In this document: positions 46,188 to 57,999 of the stretch, piece after piece
Position numbering within the stretch: position 1 is the first letter of the stretch
Layout: each line of letters starts with the position of its first letter
Assembly (NCBI RefSeq): GCF_011745365.1
Contig: NW_024468909.1
Location: 620,001-684,000, forward strand
DNA length: 64,000 nt
Origin: Cryphonectria parasitica EP155
Lineage: Eukaryota > Ascomycota > Sordariomycetes > Diaporthales > Cryphonectriaceae
Direction: 5' to 3'
Translations under genes and position numbers: made by a program
Notes under the pieces: generated by a model
The model's database searches: none
Seen by the model: only the letters and a program-made list of their open reading frames with translations
What the model was told of the DNA's origin: nothing

Positions 46188-47828
46188 ATGAAGAGCCACA
46201 GATCGCTCGGCATCGTCATCAAACTTGGTATGGTTTCTCTCCTCCTTCTCACCGTTCTCTTCACCTTACTAACTCGCCACTCCAGGAACATCTTCCATAG
46301 TAGACGAGAAGACCCACCAGCCTCTCCTCTCCAACCTCTCGCTCATAGTTGAGACGGCACACAAGCTGCGCGAGGATGGTCACCGCGTCGTCATCGTCTC
46401 GTCCGGCGCCATCGGTGTGGGCCTGCGCCGCATGGAGAAGGAGAAGCGGCCCAAGCACCTCGCCCAGCTCCAGGCGCTCGCTGCCATAGGGCAGTGCCGG
46501 CTCATGAACATCTGGGACAGCCTGTTCAACCACCTCAAGCAGCCTGTGGCGCAGATCCTACTCACCAGGAACGATATAGCAGATGTGAGTCAGCTCAAGA
46601 CTATACCTTGGTAACCGGCAGGGAACCACAGGACCAAGTTGCTAACAAGTGAGGAATCTACGTGTAGCGTTCAAGGTATCTCAATGCACAAAGGACCTTT
46701 AACGAGCTGTTAGACATGGGTGTCATTCCCATTGTGAATGAGAATGACACCCTCGCCGTCTCTGAAATCAAATTCGGCGACAACGACACGCTGTCGGCCA
46801 TAACGGCAGCCATGGTCCATGCGGATCTTCTATTCCTCATGACGGACGTGGACTGCCTATATGACAAGAATCCACGTACACATCCTGATGCCCAGCCTAT
46901 CGAGGTCGTGGAGGACATAGGGGCTCTACAGGCTGACGGTAAGGTCTCTTCCCACCGCCGTGTCCATGCCTTCTCTTTGCGTTTCGAAGCATAGATGACG
47001 TTGGTGCTCATTCCCCCTCCAGTCTCATCAGCCGGCTCCTCTCTCGGGACAGGTGGCATGTCAACCAAGATCGTCGCCGCCCGCCTAGCCACTTCAGCAG
47101 GCGTCACAACGGTCATCACACGCGCCTCGAATCCAGGCAATATCAGCAGGATCGCGCAGCACATCCAGGCCAGCCGGTCCCCCGCCTCCCTTCTCACAAG
47201 AGAGAATGGCGATGTCAATGCCGCCGCCGACGACACAGAGGATCCCCTGGCGAGGTCGACCGCTTCGTTGCAGAGCCTCGACGTGGCGGCGCGGCCGCAG
47301 AAGCAGTCGCAGACGGTGCCCTTGCACACACGTTTCCTGCCTTCGCCGCAGCCCATACGTGACAGATCATTCTGGATTCTCCACGGGCTAAAGCCCCATG
47401 GCGACGTTTACATTGACCAGGGCTGCTACAAGGCGCTGCTTAACAAGGCTGGCCTACTGCCTGTGGGCGTGGTGGACCTCGACGGGACCTTCTCGGGCCA
47501 CGAGTGCGTGCGGCTGCTGGTCGTGGAGAGGAACAACACAACAACGGGTGCGAGTGCGGACGGGAAGCTGTGGCATGGCGAGCCGCTGGACGTCGGCCGG
47601 GCCATCGTCAATTTTTCGTCTGCCGAGATCATCCGGATCAAGGGACACCAGAGCAAGGAGATTGAAGGGCTGCTGGGCTATGCTGACAGTGGGTACGTGG
47701 CAGAGCGGGAGCACGTCACCTTCTTCAGGAGGGAGAGCAGACCGCAGACGCCCACGCCCATGGGGCCTGGCACGGCGACGCCCGTGGTTGGTGTCGCCGA
47801 GTATGAGTCCAAGGGCGCAGTACCTTAG
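46188..47828 (+). CDS. pro1: Glutamate 5-kinase (gamma-glutamyl kinase)
   Basis: First step of proline synthesis: L-glutamate + ATP to L-glutamyl 5-phosphate. Four exons: 46188-46227, 46286-46584, 46668-46938 and 47023-47828, 471 aa, every junction in frame (..[13 protein letters not shown].., ..[13 protein letters not shown].., ..[19 protein letters not shown]..). The amino-acid-kinase domain has the N-terminal GTSSIV, the [10 protein letters not shown] loop, the [12 protein letters not shown] and FGDNDTLSA feedback/substrate loop, and [10 protein letters not shown] Ser/Thr-rich insert precedes a C-terminal PUA domain ([33 protein letters not shown]). It converges on nip7, with about 300 bp between the stop codons. 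Confidence 0.95.
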
Positions 47829-48124
47829 GTTGCTTAAGCGGAAGAGAAAAAAAGAAAGAATAGAAACGTATGCATCGAGGGGGCTGTCCATAGAACGGCC
47901 CATTTCAATATTTGGTATCTAGATGATGAAGAGGTAGACGGCCCATATGAAGGAGGTCCTCTATTTAGAGAAAATGCAAATAGACCTTGGTTGATTTTTT
48001 TTATACTCCTGAACGCCCTCCATGATGTGATCGTCCTCTGTACCTTTCTCTCTCCCTCACAAATACGGTTCATCCTCGCATCTTCACAACTTTCCTCTTA
48101 TCCTTCTTTCCTTCTATTCTTCCC

Positions 48125-48902
48125 CTATCCCGACGCGAACAGGTTATCCTCATCCCGCAGATACTCCCCACAATCCGCCTGCCGGAACGCCACAACGCCC
48201 GTAGGATCCAACCGCCTCGCCTCGCTCGTGCCCCGCGCCGTGATCCCAAACCCCAGCGGCGTGTCGTTCATGCTGTACACAATAACGCCCTGGTGCTCCG
48301 GGCAGTCGTCGGACCACCTCCCCACGTGCGCCTTGACAATGTTGCCGCCGTACAGAAAGGGCATCTCGCCGTTGGGCTTCACCCAGATCTTGTACCGCGC
48401 GTGCTCGGCCAGGATCGGGAGCGAGGTGATGTGCAGTCGGAACTTGCCCGTCTTGGTGAACTTGCCGAGGCAGATGCCGAGGGAGGTCAATTTCTCGCGC
48501 TCTGTTCGAGGACAAAGGAGGTGTCTTCTTGTTAGCTGCAAGTGCCTTTTGTTGGGGCTTTGGAAGAGAAGGACGAGAAGGGGTGGAAGGGAGGTGGGGG
48601 TGAAAGACGTACCAATCGACACGGCCAAGTTTGCAATCGACAGCCTCACATAATACACACGGTCCTTGTGTACCCGGAAGACATATCGGTCTGCGGTCGG
48701 CGAATCGTCGAGCGGAGCGATCAGGTTCTTGAGGGAGTTGCCGGTCTGTTTCATGGGGAGTTTGCGCAACGCTCGTCAGCAAGTGTCTTTCTCTCTCTAT
48801 CTCTCTCTCTCTTTCTGTATGTGTATCATCTTGTCGGTGACATACATAATGCGCCAGCTTCTGGAACAAAGTTTGCGTCTCTGGTTCTGTAAGAGGACGC
48901 AT
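48125..48902 (-). CDS. nip7: 60S ribosome biogenesis factor Nip7
   Basis: Nucleolar PUA-domain protein required for 27S pre-rRNA processing and 60S assembly. Three exons, complement(48125-48501, 48613-48745, 48846-48902), 188 aa, close to the roughly 180 aa norm. The introns join ..FQKLAHY/TGNSLKNLIAP.. and ..IANLAVSI/EREKLTSLG... Hallmarks: N-terminal MRPLTEPETQTLF, HKDRVYYV, GKFTKTGKFRLHIT, KPNGEMPFLYG, and the PUA stretch KAHVGRWSDDCPEHQGVIVYSMNDTP (split here only by the reader) ending in GEYLRDEDNLF. A 12-G run lies 28 nt before the start codon (poly-C in sense), and intron 1 carries a GA-repeat tract in the sense direction. Confidence 0.95.
48787..48818. repeat. (CT)n tract in nip7 intron 1
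   Basis: Imperfect CT/TCTCTA repeat on the + strand inside the first nip7 intron; in the sense direction it is (GA)n, unusual for a fungal intron, which normally favours pyrimidines near its 3' end. Confidence 0.7.
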
Positions 48903-49635
48903 CTTGTCGGTGGTTTGTACAGGAAGAGAGGGGGGGGGGGGAACAGGTTATTTGTTCGTCTCTCGGTTGTCGCAAAGGAAAACCAACTGGACGATTTGGG
49001 GGGAGCGGGCCGATGCGATCAAGAGAAAAAGTTCAGTGGATTTCCAGCCTTGCGTCTTATCGATAAGATCTACTACTGCGACAAACCACTCCTTCCGTAC
49101 TATACGCTAGGTTAGCACTACCACAACCGAGGACTGGCTGACAACAGACACTGAGGGAGTCGACTTGAATGGCACATTGAAGGTCAGGAAATGAACAAGT
49201 GACAAAGGCAAGAGATGGCTTGGCTCCCCTGTGACGATAACCTTTGGCTGTCCTATGCGTTGGTTCTGCATGCGGATTCCATGCACTCTTGCCCTCAACG
49301 AGGACAAGTGGCTATGATAGCACACGCAAAATCTCCCACCTCTTCTGGCTGGAAAGCATCTGCATAGGTTAATTAGAGAGGGGAGAGAGACGTCACAATT
49401 ATCAGCAAGTTATCTGATAAGAGATTGGCATGCTATGATACTACTCATATTTTACGGGAAGACCACCTTCACGCGTACCTCAAATAAGACTTCGTGACAT
49501 CTCTCCCACCTGAAAAGAGTTATGATCCAGATACCGACCGCTCATGTTTTTCGTGAAAGCACCTGCATTTCTAGCTCCCCGAGATGCTACGAGACCATCT
49601 CAACCTATGAATGAACAAAACCGAAACTCAACAAT
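48903..49635. other. Intergenic: nip7 promoter and eIF3a 3' region
   Basis: About 730 bp between two genes on the same strand. It includes the 12-G run at 48930-48941 directly upstream of nip7. Nothing else is recognised. Confidence 0.4.
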
Positions 49636-52600
49636 CTATTTTCCACCCTCCCTCAGGTGCCGCGGCACCCACTTGCCAGGCGCACCAGACGCCTTCAGAG
49701 TTTCCTGAGGAGGAGCATCTCGGCTAGCATCTCGGCCAGTATCTCGGCCAGCATCCCGGCCATTTTCGCCACGAGCAGAGCCAGAACGGCTCGTAACCGG
49801 AGGAGGTCCGCTGCGATCAGGAGCAGCACCACCGGCAGCATTCTTGGCAGCCTCACGCTCACGCCAGCTGGGCTTGTTACCCGCAAGCGCCAGGCGTGGT
49901 GGGCCAGAAGGACGATCGGCGCCCTCGGAGCGCTCAGGTCGCTCAGGGCGCTCGGTGCGCTCGATGCGTTCAGGCCGCTCGCGCTCGACGGGCGGGGGAG
50001 TTGGGCGGCTAGGAGGGGCAGACGCCGTCTCGGCATCGCCTTGGCCCTGCTGAGCCTTGGCGGCTTGCCGCTCACGCCAGCTGGGCTTGTTGCCGGCGAG
50101 TGCCAGGCGAGGTGGTCCAGATGGGCGTTCGGCAGATTCGGTGCGCTCCATAGGCGGACCGGCAGAACGCACGGGAATTGGTCCGCGAGCACCCTCCCGC
50201 TCGGCCTTGCGGCGAGCAAGAGCCTCTTCCTCGCGACGAGCTTGCATGGCAGCCTTCTCCAGAGCCTCCTGGCGTTCCTGCTCGCGCTGGGCCTTGATCC
50301 GCGCCATCTCCTCCCGGCGCTGTGCCTCCCGCTGCTCGCGCTCCTCCTTCTCGCGGGCCGCCTTCTCCTCGGCCTCGCGCAGAGCACGTTCCTTCTCCTC
50401 GCGCTCCCGCTTCTCGCGCAGCTTCCTCTCGCGATACTCTCTCTTCCGCTCGGCGATGGCCTTCTCCAAGGCACGATCCGCCTCCCGTTGTCGCCTGTCG
50501 AAGTCCTCGCGACGACGCTCGTAGAGGCTCTGCTTGAATTCTTCGTAGTACGGAACAAGGCGCTGCACACGGTGCTTGAGCTCAACATTCGCCTTGTGCT
50601 GCTGCTTCGATGTGATAAGCTGCTCCTCCTTACTCTTCTCATAAGCGGCGATATCAGCAACGCGTTGCTTCTCGTAGTCCTCGCCTAGCTTCTTGGCCTC
50701 CTCTTTCCGGAAGGCACGCTCGAGATGGTCGATCCTCTTGCCTGTGATGCGCAGCTTCTCGTTCACGTCGTTCTTGACACGCTCAAGCTGGGCCAACTTC
50801 ATCGCACGGAGACGGCTGCTGTCCAAGTTGGCGAGGTCCTCTTCCTCAATTCCGAGCGCCTTGGACTCGATCTTGAGCTCCTTCATTGTGTTCTCCACCT
50901 CGCGTCGGTGGATCTCCTGGCGCTCCTTCTCGAGTCGTCGCTGCTCACGTTCCTTCAGCTCCTGCGCGAGGCGCTGGGCCTCAGCCTCCTGCAGTTGCTG
51001 CTCGCGCAGGCGCTTTGCATTGGCATTCTCGCGCTCAATGCGAGCCCTCAGCTGGGAGACCTCCTCCTTGCGCTTCTGGATGATTTCCTTGCGTGCCAGG
51101 ATCTCCTTGTGCTCCTGCTCGGCACCTGCCTTGGCACGGTCCAAGGCAGCCTGCCGCGCCTTGATACGGTCCTCATTGAAGGTAGGATCAATGTAGTAGC
51201 ATGTGGTATGAAGAGTCTTGAACAGACGAGTCAATTGGGTGCGGACAATCTCCGAAGGTGTGCTTTGGAGCCTCTGGACAGAGCCAGCGTCGGCCTCAGC
51301 AGAGCCGGCGGCAGACCCGGAGCTTGCGGCCTTGGAAGAAGAGAAGATATCACTGTCGAAGCTCAGAACACCAGTGGCATGGTCCATGCGGATGGCCAGG
51401 TCACCCTTCTTGTTACCGTTCATGATGAATTTCTCAATCGTGGCACGCGACACTTGGAAAGGCTCTGGGAACTTGGCAAGGTTCTCAACGTAGGTCAGGT
51501 CGACCGTCTCGTACACCTGAGACAGCTGCTGGAAAAGACGCGTCAGGATGACCTGCTGCAGAGGCAAGATGTACTTCTCCATCTCGGGGTCGGCGCCGAT
51601 CTGCGCCAGAATTGGGGAAATCTTTTGGCAGATGGAAAGCGGGTGGAAATCAACCTCGAGGATGTTGTACAGGTCACGGATCTCAGGCCGGGCGCGGCGG
51701 AGGAGCTGCTTGGCACGGAGATCCTGGAATAGTGCAGCACGGGTCGGCGCCTGGGTCATGCCCAGGAGGTGGGTGAGACGGGAGTTCTTGTTCTTCCTAG
51801 CCTCGTCGAAGTCCACCATTGCGCCACGAGAGCGGGTGGTGCTGATGACCGGAATGGACAGCGCTGACAGTAAGACGAACGATGCAGCCTTCTGCAGATC
51901 AGCCTCGGTGGCGGGTGGGTTGTCAGACTTCTTGCTCTGGCCAGCCGCAACGAGGGTAGCAGACTGGCGTAGCAGCTGGTAGTAGCGGGACCAAGCTGCG
52001 GCGTGGAACAGATAGTTCTCACCGACGAGGAAGATGCGGGTGAGCTTCTCGTAGTAGTTGGCCATCATGACGTTCTTGGGGGGGCGCTTGCTCAGGTTGA
52101 GCAGCGTGTGGATGTCCTCGACGCTGCGGAAAGCCTCCTGCCAGAGCTCCAGCTCGACAGCGACGTTCAGCTGCTGGAAGCGGGTCTCAAGGTGTCGCTG
52201 CAGTGTGTCGGGGTCGTTGAGGTTGATGGCGTGCATCTGCTGAGAGTACTTGGCCGCGGTCTGCACGTGGTTGCGGAGGAGCTCACAAAGTCGGCGGAAC
52301 TCGGTCTTGCGGGTGTACTTGAGGCAGAAGTCGAAAGCCTGCATGGCAGTGCTCTGGTAGAGAAGCTCAAGGCGAGCATTGTTGCGGAGGATATCGAGAA
52401 CAGTACGGTAGGCCTCCCACAGGAACTTGAGCCAAGGGGTGACGATGGCACGGTCGGTACGGTCTTTGGACTGCTCGCCAGAGACGGTGGCAAGGAGGAT
52501 GGACTCGGGTGTCTCGGTCGCCTCGAGGTCGTCGACGCCGGCCTCGCCAGTCGTAGCATCGATGCTAGACTGGACCTCATCTGCCTTCTGCTGGGCAGCA

Positions 52601-52911
52601 GTGACCTTTTCGGCGGCCAGCTCGAGGAACTTCTTGAGGACCAGCTCAATGGTGCCCACGTTGCTGTTCTGAGCAATGTTCTTGTATTGGTAGAGCGCGT
52701 CCTTGGTCAACTTTCCCTTCTTCTGCTCGACGGACTGCTCGACGAGAAGGAGCATCACAGGCTCCAGGGATGCGATGGGGACATTTCGTGAACGCTTAGA
52801 CGTGATGTGCTCGTGTAGGAGGGTCAGGGCCGCGGGGGCCTGGCCGACGCCGATGAGCTCATGGGCTCGCTTGAGAACGTTCTCAGGCTTTTGGTGGGGA
52901 GGAGGAGGCAT
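49636..52911 (-). CDS. tif32: Eukaryotic translation initiation factor 3 subunit A
   Basis: Largest eIF3 core subunit; organises the 43S pre-initiation complex on the 40S ribosome. Single exon, 1091 aa, starting [20 protein letters not shown]. The N-terminal half is helical with the PCI domain around residues 330-510 (ending near [19 protein letters not shown]). The second half is a very long charged coiled coil (about 560-930, e.g. [24 protein letters not shown] runs). The C-terminal 150 residues are Pro/Arg/Glu-rich and contain a tandem duplication, [20 protein letters not shown], about 70 residues apart. This layout and length are those of fungal eIF3a (Tif32/Rpg1). A 16-G run lies about 560 bp upstream of the start. 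Confidence 0.95.
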   Translation of the reverse strand: MPPPPHQKPENVLKRAHELIGVGQAPAALTLLHEHITSKRSRNVPIASLEPVMLLLVEQSVEQKKGKLTKDALYQYKNIAQNSNVGTIELVLKKFLELAAEKVTAAQQKADEVQSSIDATTGEAGVDDLEATETPESILLATVSGEQSKDRTDRAIVTPWLKFLWEAYRTVLDILRNNARLELLYQSTAMQAFDFCLKYTRKTEFRRLCELLRNHVQTAAKYSQQMHAINLNDPDTLQRHLETRFQQLNVAVELELWQEAFRSVEDIHTLLNLSKRPPKNVMMANYYEKLTRIFLVGENYLFHAAAWSRYYQLLRQSATLVAAGQSKKSDNPPATEADLQKAASFVLLSALSIPVISTTRSRGAMVDFDEARKNKNSRLTHLLGMTQAPTRAALFQDLRAKQLLRRARPEIRDLYNILEVDFHPLSICQKISPILAQIGADPEMEKYILPLQQVILTRLFQQLSQVYETVDLTYVENLAKFPEPFQVSRATIEKFIMNGNKKGDLAIRMDHATGVLSFDSDIFSSSKAASSGSAAGSAEADAGSVQRLQSTPSEIVRTQLTRLFKTLHTTCYYIDPTFNEDRIKARQAALDRAKAGAEQEHKEILARKEIIQKRKEEVSQLRARIERENANAKRLREQQLQEAEAQRLAQELKEREQRRLEKERQEIHRREVENTMKELKIESKALGIEEEDLANLDSSRLRAMKLAQLERVKNDVNEKLRITGKRIDHLERAFRKEEAKKLGEDYEKQRVADIAAYEKSKEEQLITSKQQHKANVELKHRVQRLVPYYEEFKQSLYERRREDFDRRQREADRALEKAIAERKREYRERKLREKREREEKERALREAEEKAAREKEEREQREAQRREEMARIKAQREQERQEALEKAAMQARREEEALARRKAEREGARGPIPVRSAGPPMERTESAERPSGPPRLALAGNKPSWRERQAAKAQQGQGDAETASAPPSRPTPPPVERERPERIERTERPERPERSEGADRPSGPPRLALAGNKPSWREREAAKNAAGGAAPDRSGPPPVTSRSGSARGENGRDAGRDTGRDASRDAPPQETLKASGAPGKWVPRHLREGGK
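49856..49909 (-). repeat. eIF3a C-terminal duplication, copy 2
   Basis: About 54 bp nearly identical to 50069-50122; both encode [17 protein letters not shown] in the eIF3a tail. Differences are mostly at synonymous sites. Confidence 0.85.
50069..50122 (-). repeat. eIF3a C-terminal duplication, copy 1
   Basis: Partner of the unit at 49856-49909, lying 5' in the sense direction; it encodes the same 17-residue core in the eIF3a tail. Confidence 0.85.
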
Positions 52912-55873
52912 GCTGGGCAGCAGTCCCTCGGAGGGATGGTGAGCGGGACAAGTGTGAGGATATCAGTATTGATAATGAACACCTGTCGGATTAGGTGGGA
53001 TGGCTGAAGCCTCGACAACACGATGTTGGAGGAGGAGGGGGAGGGGGAACTTGTCTGAGGCTTGGGCTCACACAGGAAAAATCTCTGGAAGGTTTGCTGG
53101 CGTGCGGGAGTCAGACACGCAAAAAAGGGCAGGCAGTGGGGCTGGAGCAAAATGTGTGGTACTTGCCCGTCGTGCCCGCTTGGAATCTAGCGTGAGGCTA
53201 GTGCGGTCCTAGCGCCCCAAATCAGGTGACCTAGCAGGCCTGAGCATTGGGTGTCTTCGCCTGCCCGGGTAACAACAATCAGAAGAACAATCAAGACGAC
53301 TGGACGAAGACTAGAGTGTCTTTCCGTTCTGAGACTTCAAAACCCTAATAACAAAGCGATCCCAGACGCCTGAGCTGGTCTGTAGCGGCAGTTAAGACTG
53401 TGTGCCTTTTGCTGAGGGCCTGTGTGACGGAGTCTCTTGGCAAAAATCGAGGTTGAAGGGAGGCGGGGGTGTTTTGGGGGGGGGGGGGGGGAGGGCTTGG
53501 TGTTAGAAGGAAAGGTGACAGTCCTCACTCAGACAGAGATTGAGGGGCTTACCCCGCGGCACGCACTCTGTCCGTCCAGTCATTGTATCCGTGTATGAGA
53601 ATACGTGCTTGCCATTTCACGATTCAGCGGCTCATGTATCAGACACCAAAACAGGGCAAATCGGATTCAACTTAGCAACTATGGGATGAGACACCATCAA
53701 TCTTTCTGGTCCGATTTGTCATACCGCAACTCAATAGAGAATTGCACAGCCAGATACAGATCACAGTACTTTGGATAGATGGAATGCTGGTCTCATTATT
53801 TACTGCAAATACCCAGATTGTAGTGTAACCTGCAGTGGGTTGATTGATGGGTAGAAAGGTCACCTGTTGTAGGCTAAGCGAACGTCCGTGTCGCTGCTTC
53901 ATGACTCTCTCCATCTGGCCGCTTGGGCATCCGCGCGAGGAACCCAAATCTCAATTTTTCGACAAGGCCCCCTTAGGGTTGCAGAATCAAACCAAACAAA
54001 CCGTTTGGAAATCGATAACAGCTGTGCTTTGGTACGGACCATGGTCCTCCTAACCTGGGGTAAGGGACCACGTCAAACAAGGCATTTGATACCTTGACGT
54101 GCTTTTACGTGCTTATCCTCCCGTTTACCCAAGGCTCAGATGCGGTACTACTCGGTGCATGTTCCAGATCTCATAGATATCCAACAGGTCATGAGCGTCA
54201 GTGGACGCTATCAAATCGGTAAGATCTCATTTCCGCACGGGGGAGAGCTGTGGAGACATAAGGTATTCAGGTGGAGACCCTGCGAGCGGAAATGGTAATG
54301 GAAGTACGCACTCACCGGAGAGAGTAATAATACGCATGTTAACCATCACAAGGCAAGCAAGTGTTGATCAGCCACCTGCAGGGTCAAGAACCTTTCAAAC
54401 TGTAGTAATAGGATACACATATTATTGGTGTATACAATCTTTGTTTTCTTGTCTCGAATGGTCTTTTATGCCTGCATACATGGCAGATTAGCTGTGATTT
54501 TCGAGGATCATTTCGTGGTTCGCAGTATGCTCTGTACCCTTGTATGTAGTAATATCAGACCGCCCCTGTCTTAGCCAATCCAAATTCGCTGCGAGATGTT
54601 TCTTGCAAATGGCTTGCAGCCCCTTGAGTGGGTGTCACTGGGTTTTTCTCTATTTTTCTTCATTTTGCTTCCGTCAGACTGGAATCGGAATACTCCCTTG
54701 GTTCATTGTTTGTTTTCTTCCATTTCTCCATTCTTCTTGATCTCCTCCTTTTAATTTTTATACAGTCTCTTCGTGTATCTCTTCGTGTGTATGGTATAGT
54801 AGGTGCACAACCTTTTTCAACATCGACGAGACCCTAACTCCTGGTTTCCAACACACTTTCGAACGGAGTAAAGGTGCACATCACACCGCCTGACAAAGCA
54901 GAAACCCTCCCAAGCAGGACCAGTGAGGAAGATCAGCGGCCTTCAGGTACATGACCCCCCCTGGCTAGTGCAGCTGCTGGTCCCGACATTGCGGCTTACC
55001 ATAGCAGGACTGCAGCACTACCTTAGCACTGCAAGTAGTACATAGTACGGGTAGAGACGCTGGGCTCCATTCTCCCCCCCATTCCCATCCCATCCTTCCG
55101 GCAATCTAGGCACCTGGGCCGCCCTACCATAGCAGCATTACCCGTCGCCCTCCCTCTCTCCCTTGGCTCTTCCTTTCCCTCCGACCAACTACGACGTGCG
55201 AGAGTGCGAGAGCAGTTGCCGCCCACTCTGACTTCTTCATTCCCTCCTTTACATTCCAGCCCACGGAAAGCACTCAATCCCTCCTTCATCGACGAACGGA
55301 AATATCCTCATCAACGGAAACTACGCCAAGGTCTCAGGTTTCATTGAATTGTAAGTGACCCTTTTCTTTTTCTCGCTTTGTGCACCTGGCCTATTGCACA
55401 CTGCATCCCGGAATACCAGACAGCAAGTCGTCAATTGTCCTACCAGCTGCACTGCGCGAACACGCCTGCCCGTCGCCTTGGTCAAACCTCGAAAGCACAT
55501 TGCCGATCCAAACGCGATAATCAACTCATTTCTCGATTTGTGGTCATTTCGATTCTCTTCCGAATGGGACCACGTTCGACAGATAATCACGTCCAAGGCC
55601 TTAACTAAATCCGACCGATCCCTTTTGCTTTCAAATCTCCCCTCATCCGCAACTTGACTGACAGCCGCCATGTCTACCCCTAAACAGGACAGAGATCGGG
55701 AGTGTGACCAGCCTACTCGCACTCGCATCCCTCACTCATCCACCCAGCCCGACCTCCTGGGCCATCTTCCTCCCTCCGTCGATTCCGACGCTTCGCAGCC
55801 TTCCATAGCACACCCCGACGTCTCCCACGACAACACCTCTGTGGCCAACGACTCCGCCAACACCCCTGCCAAC
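52912..55873. other. 3-kb intergenic region
   Basis: Upstream of both eIF3a (-) and the G-gamma gene (+). It carries a 16-G run (53476-53491) and CT-rich sequence in the last kilobase before the G-gamma gene (55120-55370, 55720-55860). The last 204 bp are an in-frame open extension of G-gamma from an ATG at 55670. No other gene is supported. Confidence 0.4.
53476..53491. repeat. Poly-G homopolymer (16 nt)
   Basis: Uninterrupted G run on the + strand about 560 bp upstream of the eIF3a start; it reads poly-C in the eIF3a sense direction. Confidence 0.9.
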
Positions 55874-56251
55874 ATGCCTCAATTCACCTCCCGCGATGTT
55901 GGCGACCCAACGCAGATCAAGAAGAATAAGCAGTCCATGGCCGACCTGAAGCTACGTCGCCTGACAGAACTGAACAACCGTCTGCGCGAGGACCTGGAGC
56001 GCGAGCGTATCCCTGTCTCCCAGGCCAGTAAAAGGTAAGACGGGTCCTGGCAGCACATGCCGCACATCGACGTGTCTGCTCCCTAAAAATGGGTGGTCCT
56101 ATGCTGACAGCTCTGTGTCTCTGTGTGTAGCATTATCGCCTACTGCAACAGCACCCGAGACTACATGGTCCCGTCTGTCTGGGGGGTCGTTCCCAAAGGC
56201 GAGGATCCCTACGCTCCCCAGCAGAGCGGTGGTTGCTGTGTTGTTATGTAA
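55874..56251 (+). CDS. gng1: Heterotrimeric G-protein gamma subunit
   Basis: Partner of the G-beta subunit in pheromone, growth and pathogenicity signalling; membrane-anchored by prenylation. Exons 55874-56034 and 56131-56251, 93 aa, the normal length of fungal G-gamma. The intron (GTAAGA..GTGTAG) joins ..VSQASK/SIIAYCNSTRDY... The helical G-beta-binding part MADLKLRRLTELNNRLREDL is followed by the NPF-like VPSVWG turn. The C terminus is CCVVM: the CVVM CaaX box predicts farnesylation, and the preceding Cys is a palmitoylation candidate. The frame is open upstream to an ATG at 55670, which would add 68 Ser/Pro/Asp-rich residues; I prefer MPQFTSRDVG because it gives the family length. Confidence 0.93.
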
Positions 56252-57301
56252 TCGGCTCATGAAGGATGGAAGAAGGAGATGGAATTTAAGATATCCAAAA
56301 AGGGTTCTCGTCGGATCCGACGAGGGAAAGCGATCGTGGGCAGATTTTCGAGGCATACGACACGAACGACATTCCGAGGAGGGAAAGAAGTCTTTGCTGC
56401 CTTGCGCGTTGTTTCTTGCCGGCGTTACTTCGTGGACAAAAGGGAAGCGAACCTTCTGTGAGATTAGGGAAATGCCCAGAGGAGCAGGAGGATGTTTGAC
56501 AGGTGTGGCACTGGCAACTGGGTGGGGAAGACAAGGAGAAGGCCCCATCGGGTTATCACGATGCTTTTTGTTCCGGCCGTTTTCTTTCTTGGACTTAACC
56601 TGAGGGTCCCTTGAGGGTGCTGGTCCTTCACGGTCGGGGCGGTCACGATAATGGTTTCTTTTCGTTATACCAAACAACCTCTGCATATGGGCTTGTGGAT
56701 ACTGCCAGAGGGATAATTCGGCATGTTTATTAATACTGCGTCACCACCTTCTTTCTTCAGTTGTACCTTGTCAGTCTAGGCCTCCCCGACAATCGTGAAT
56801 ACCCTCTCTCACGGCAACTATTTCTGGTATATGACATCTATCAGTTGATCACGGTGCGTGTCCGCTCGGCCAGCATTTTGTCCCTCAACCTGCGAGCCGT
56901 TTTTCCATGAGCCGATTAGCTGAGGCCATTAGGAGCCTGCAAAAAATCATTTGGGCTTCACATGTCATGTCTACTCCACGCCTGTCCAGTCAGGTCGAAG
57001 GACATCCTTGAGGTGCAGCTTCCGTGCGGGTGCGCGGGACAGTATGTACTTGTTGCCTCCTTCCGCGAAGGCCAGAAAAGAATGGGGCCCCAACTTCAGG
57101 ATTGAAGCTTCCGCCTCCTGTTTGGAAATTGAGCAAGCACCATATCAGTCGGTTAGCATCCAGTGTTGTTGACTGCTTTGGATCATCCTTTTCTCGGCCT
57201 CAGATTTGCCTCATCAACTCAAAGCCACGATATCTGCAGCCTGACACCACAAACCTCTCATAATAATACGTGAAGTGGCCTTTCCGTGTCTTTCCATAAA
57301 G
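56252..57301. other. Intergenic, G-gamma 3' side and effector promoter
   Basis: About 1 kb. A 195-codon minus-strand frame (56099-56686) overlaps the second G-gamma exon and has no domain; I treat it as chance. No other gene is seen. Confidence 0.35.
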
Positions 57302-57999
57302 ATGTTTACTCTTCTCCACTTCCTTCTCGGCACCCTCTCCTCAATTACCGCCTCTTGTCTTGCCCTGCCCCTGGGCTTCCCCTATCCTTCCTACGACCGT
57401 ATTTTCACCTACAGCAACACGAGCCATCCCGATCTCACAGCCAGCTCTGGACAGGACCCCACCTGCCTCGACGACATTCTCTCGCGCCGAGACTTCGTCT
57501 GGACCGATACGACCAACCAGGCTCAGAGCCTCTGCGGCAACTCCACAATTGCCGTGGTCGACAGTGACATCGGCGACAGCGATAGCTACGGCGACAGGCC
57601 GGGCATTGAGGACTGCCAGCAGTTTGTGTACTACGCCAAGACCCGCAACGGGTACTGGCTGGTCACCGGGTTCTCGGCTGAAGATCAGAGCTGGGTTCAG
57701 TTCTCGACGCTGGCGACTTGTAAGATTGGGGTGAGGCGGACAGACGGGGAGACAGGGACAGTGCCGTGAGTTGGATAACTTGACCTATTGCGTACTGGGA
57801 TACTAAAGGGGTAAGGGCGATATTTGTGATTCTGACGGCTGTGATGTGCAGGATCGGAAACCAAGATGTCATCGACTTGCTCAACAGCGTCATGAGTCTG
57901 TACGGAGAGGGAGGCACGTTGCCGCCTACGCAAGGCAATATGAGCTGCAGCCGTGGCACCACGAAAGCATCTGTGGAGTGGCATATCTACAATGATTGA
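57302..57999 (+). CDS. Secreted Hce2/Ecp2-type effector candidate
   Basis: Small secreted protein with features of the Hce2 domain, named for homologues of the Ecp2 effector of a tomato-pathogenic fungus; some members induce plant cell death, others act elsewhere. Exons 57302-57765 and 57852-57999, 203 aa. The signal peptide is about residues 1-22 (MFTLLHFLLGTLSS..), cut near CLALP. The mature part has the Hce2 pattern: CGNSTI, then DCQQF, a WLV strand, ATCKIGV, then after the intron GNQDVIDLLNSV and MSCS near the end, with four conserved-looking cysteines in the core and one more upstream. An upstream ATG at 57275 would place nine residues before the signal peptide. The role here is inferred from domain and secretion only; nothing indicates a break or truncation. 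Confidence 0.78.

Noticed and set aside
49657..50688. 343-codon Leu/Arg/Ser-rich plus-strand frame opposite the eIF3a tail
   Set aside because: Antisense of the charged coiled coil; the hydrophobic look is an artefact of reverse-complemented Glu/Lys/Arg codons.
52003..52791. 262-codon plus-strand frame opposite eIF3a
   Set aside because: Leu/Val-rich shadow of the eIF3a helical domain.
56099..56686. 195-codon minus-strand frame across the second G-gamma exon
   Set aside because: Overlaps a certain exon, has no domain, low-complexity composition.
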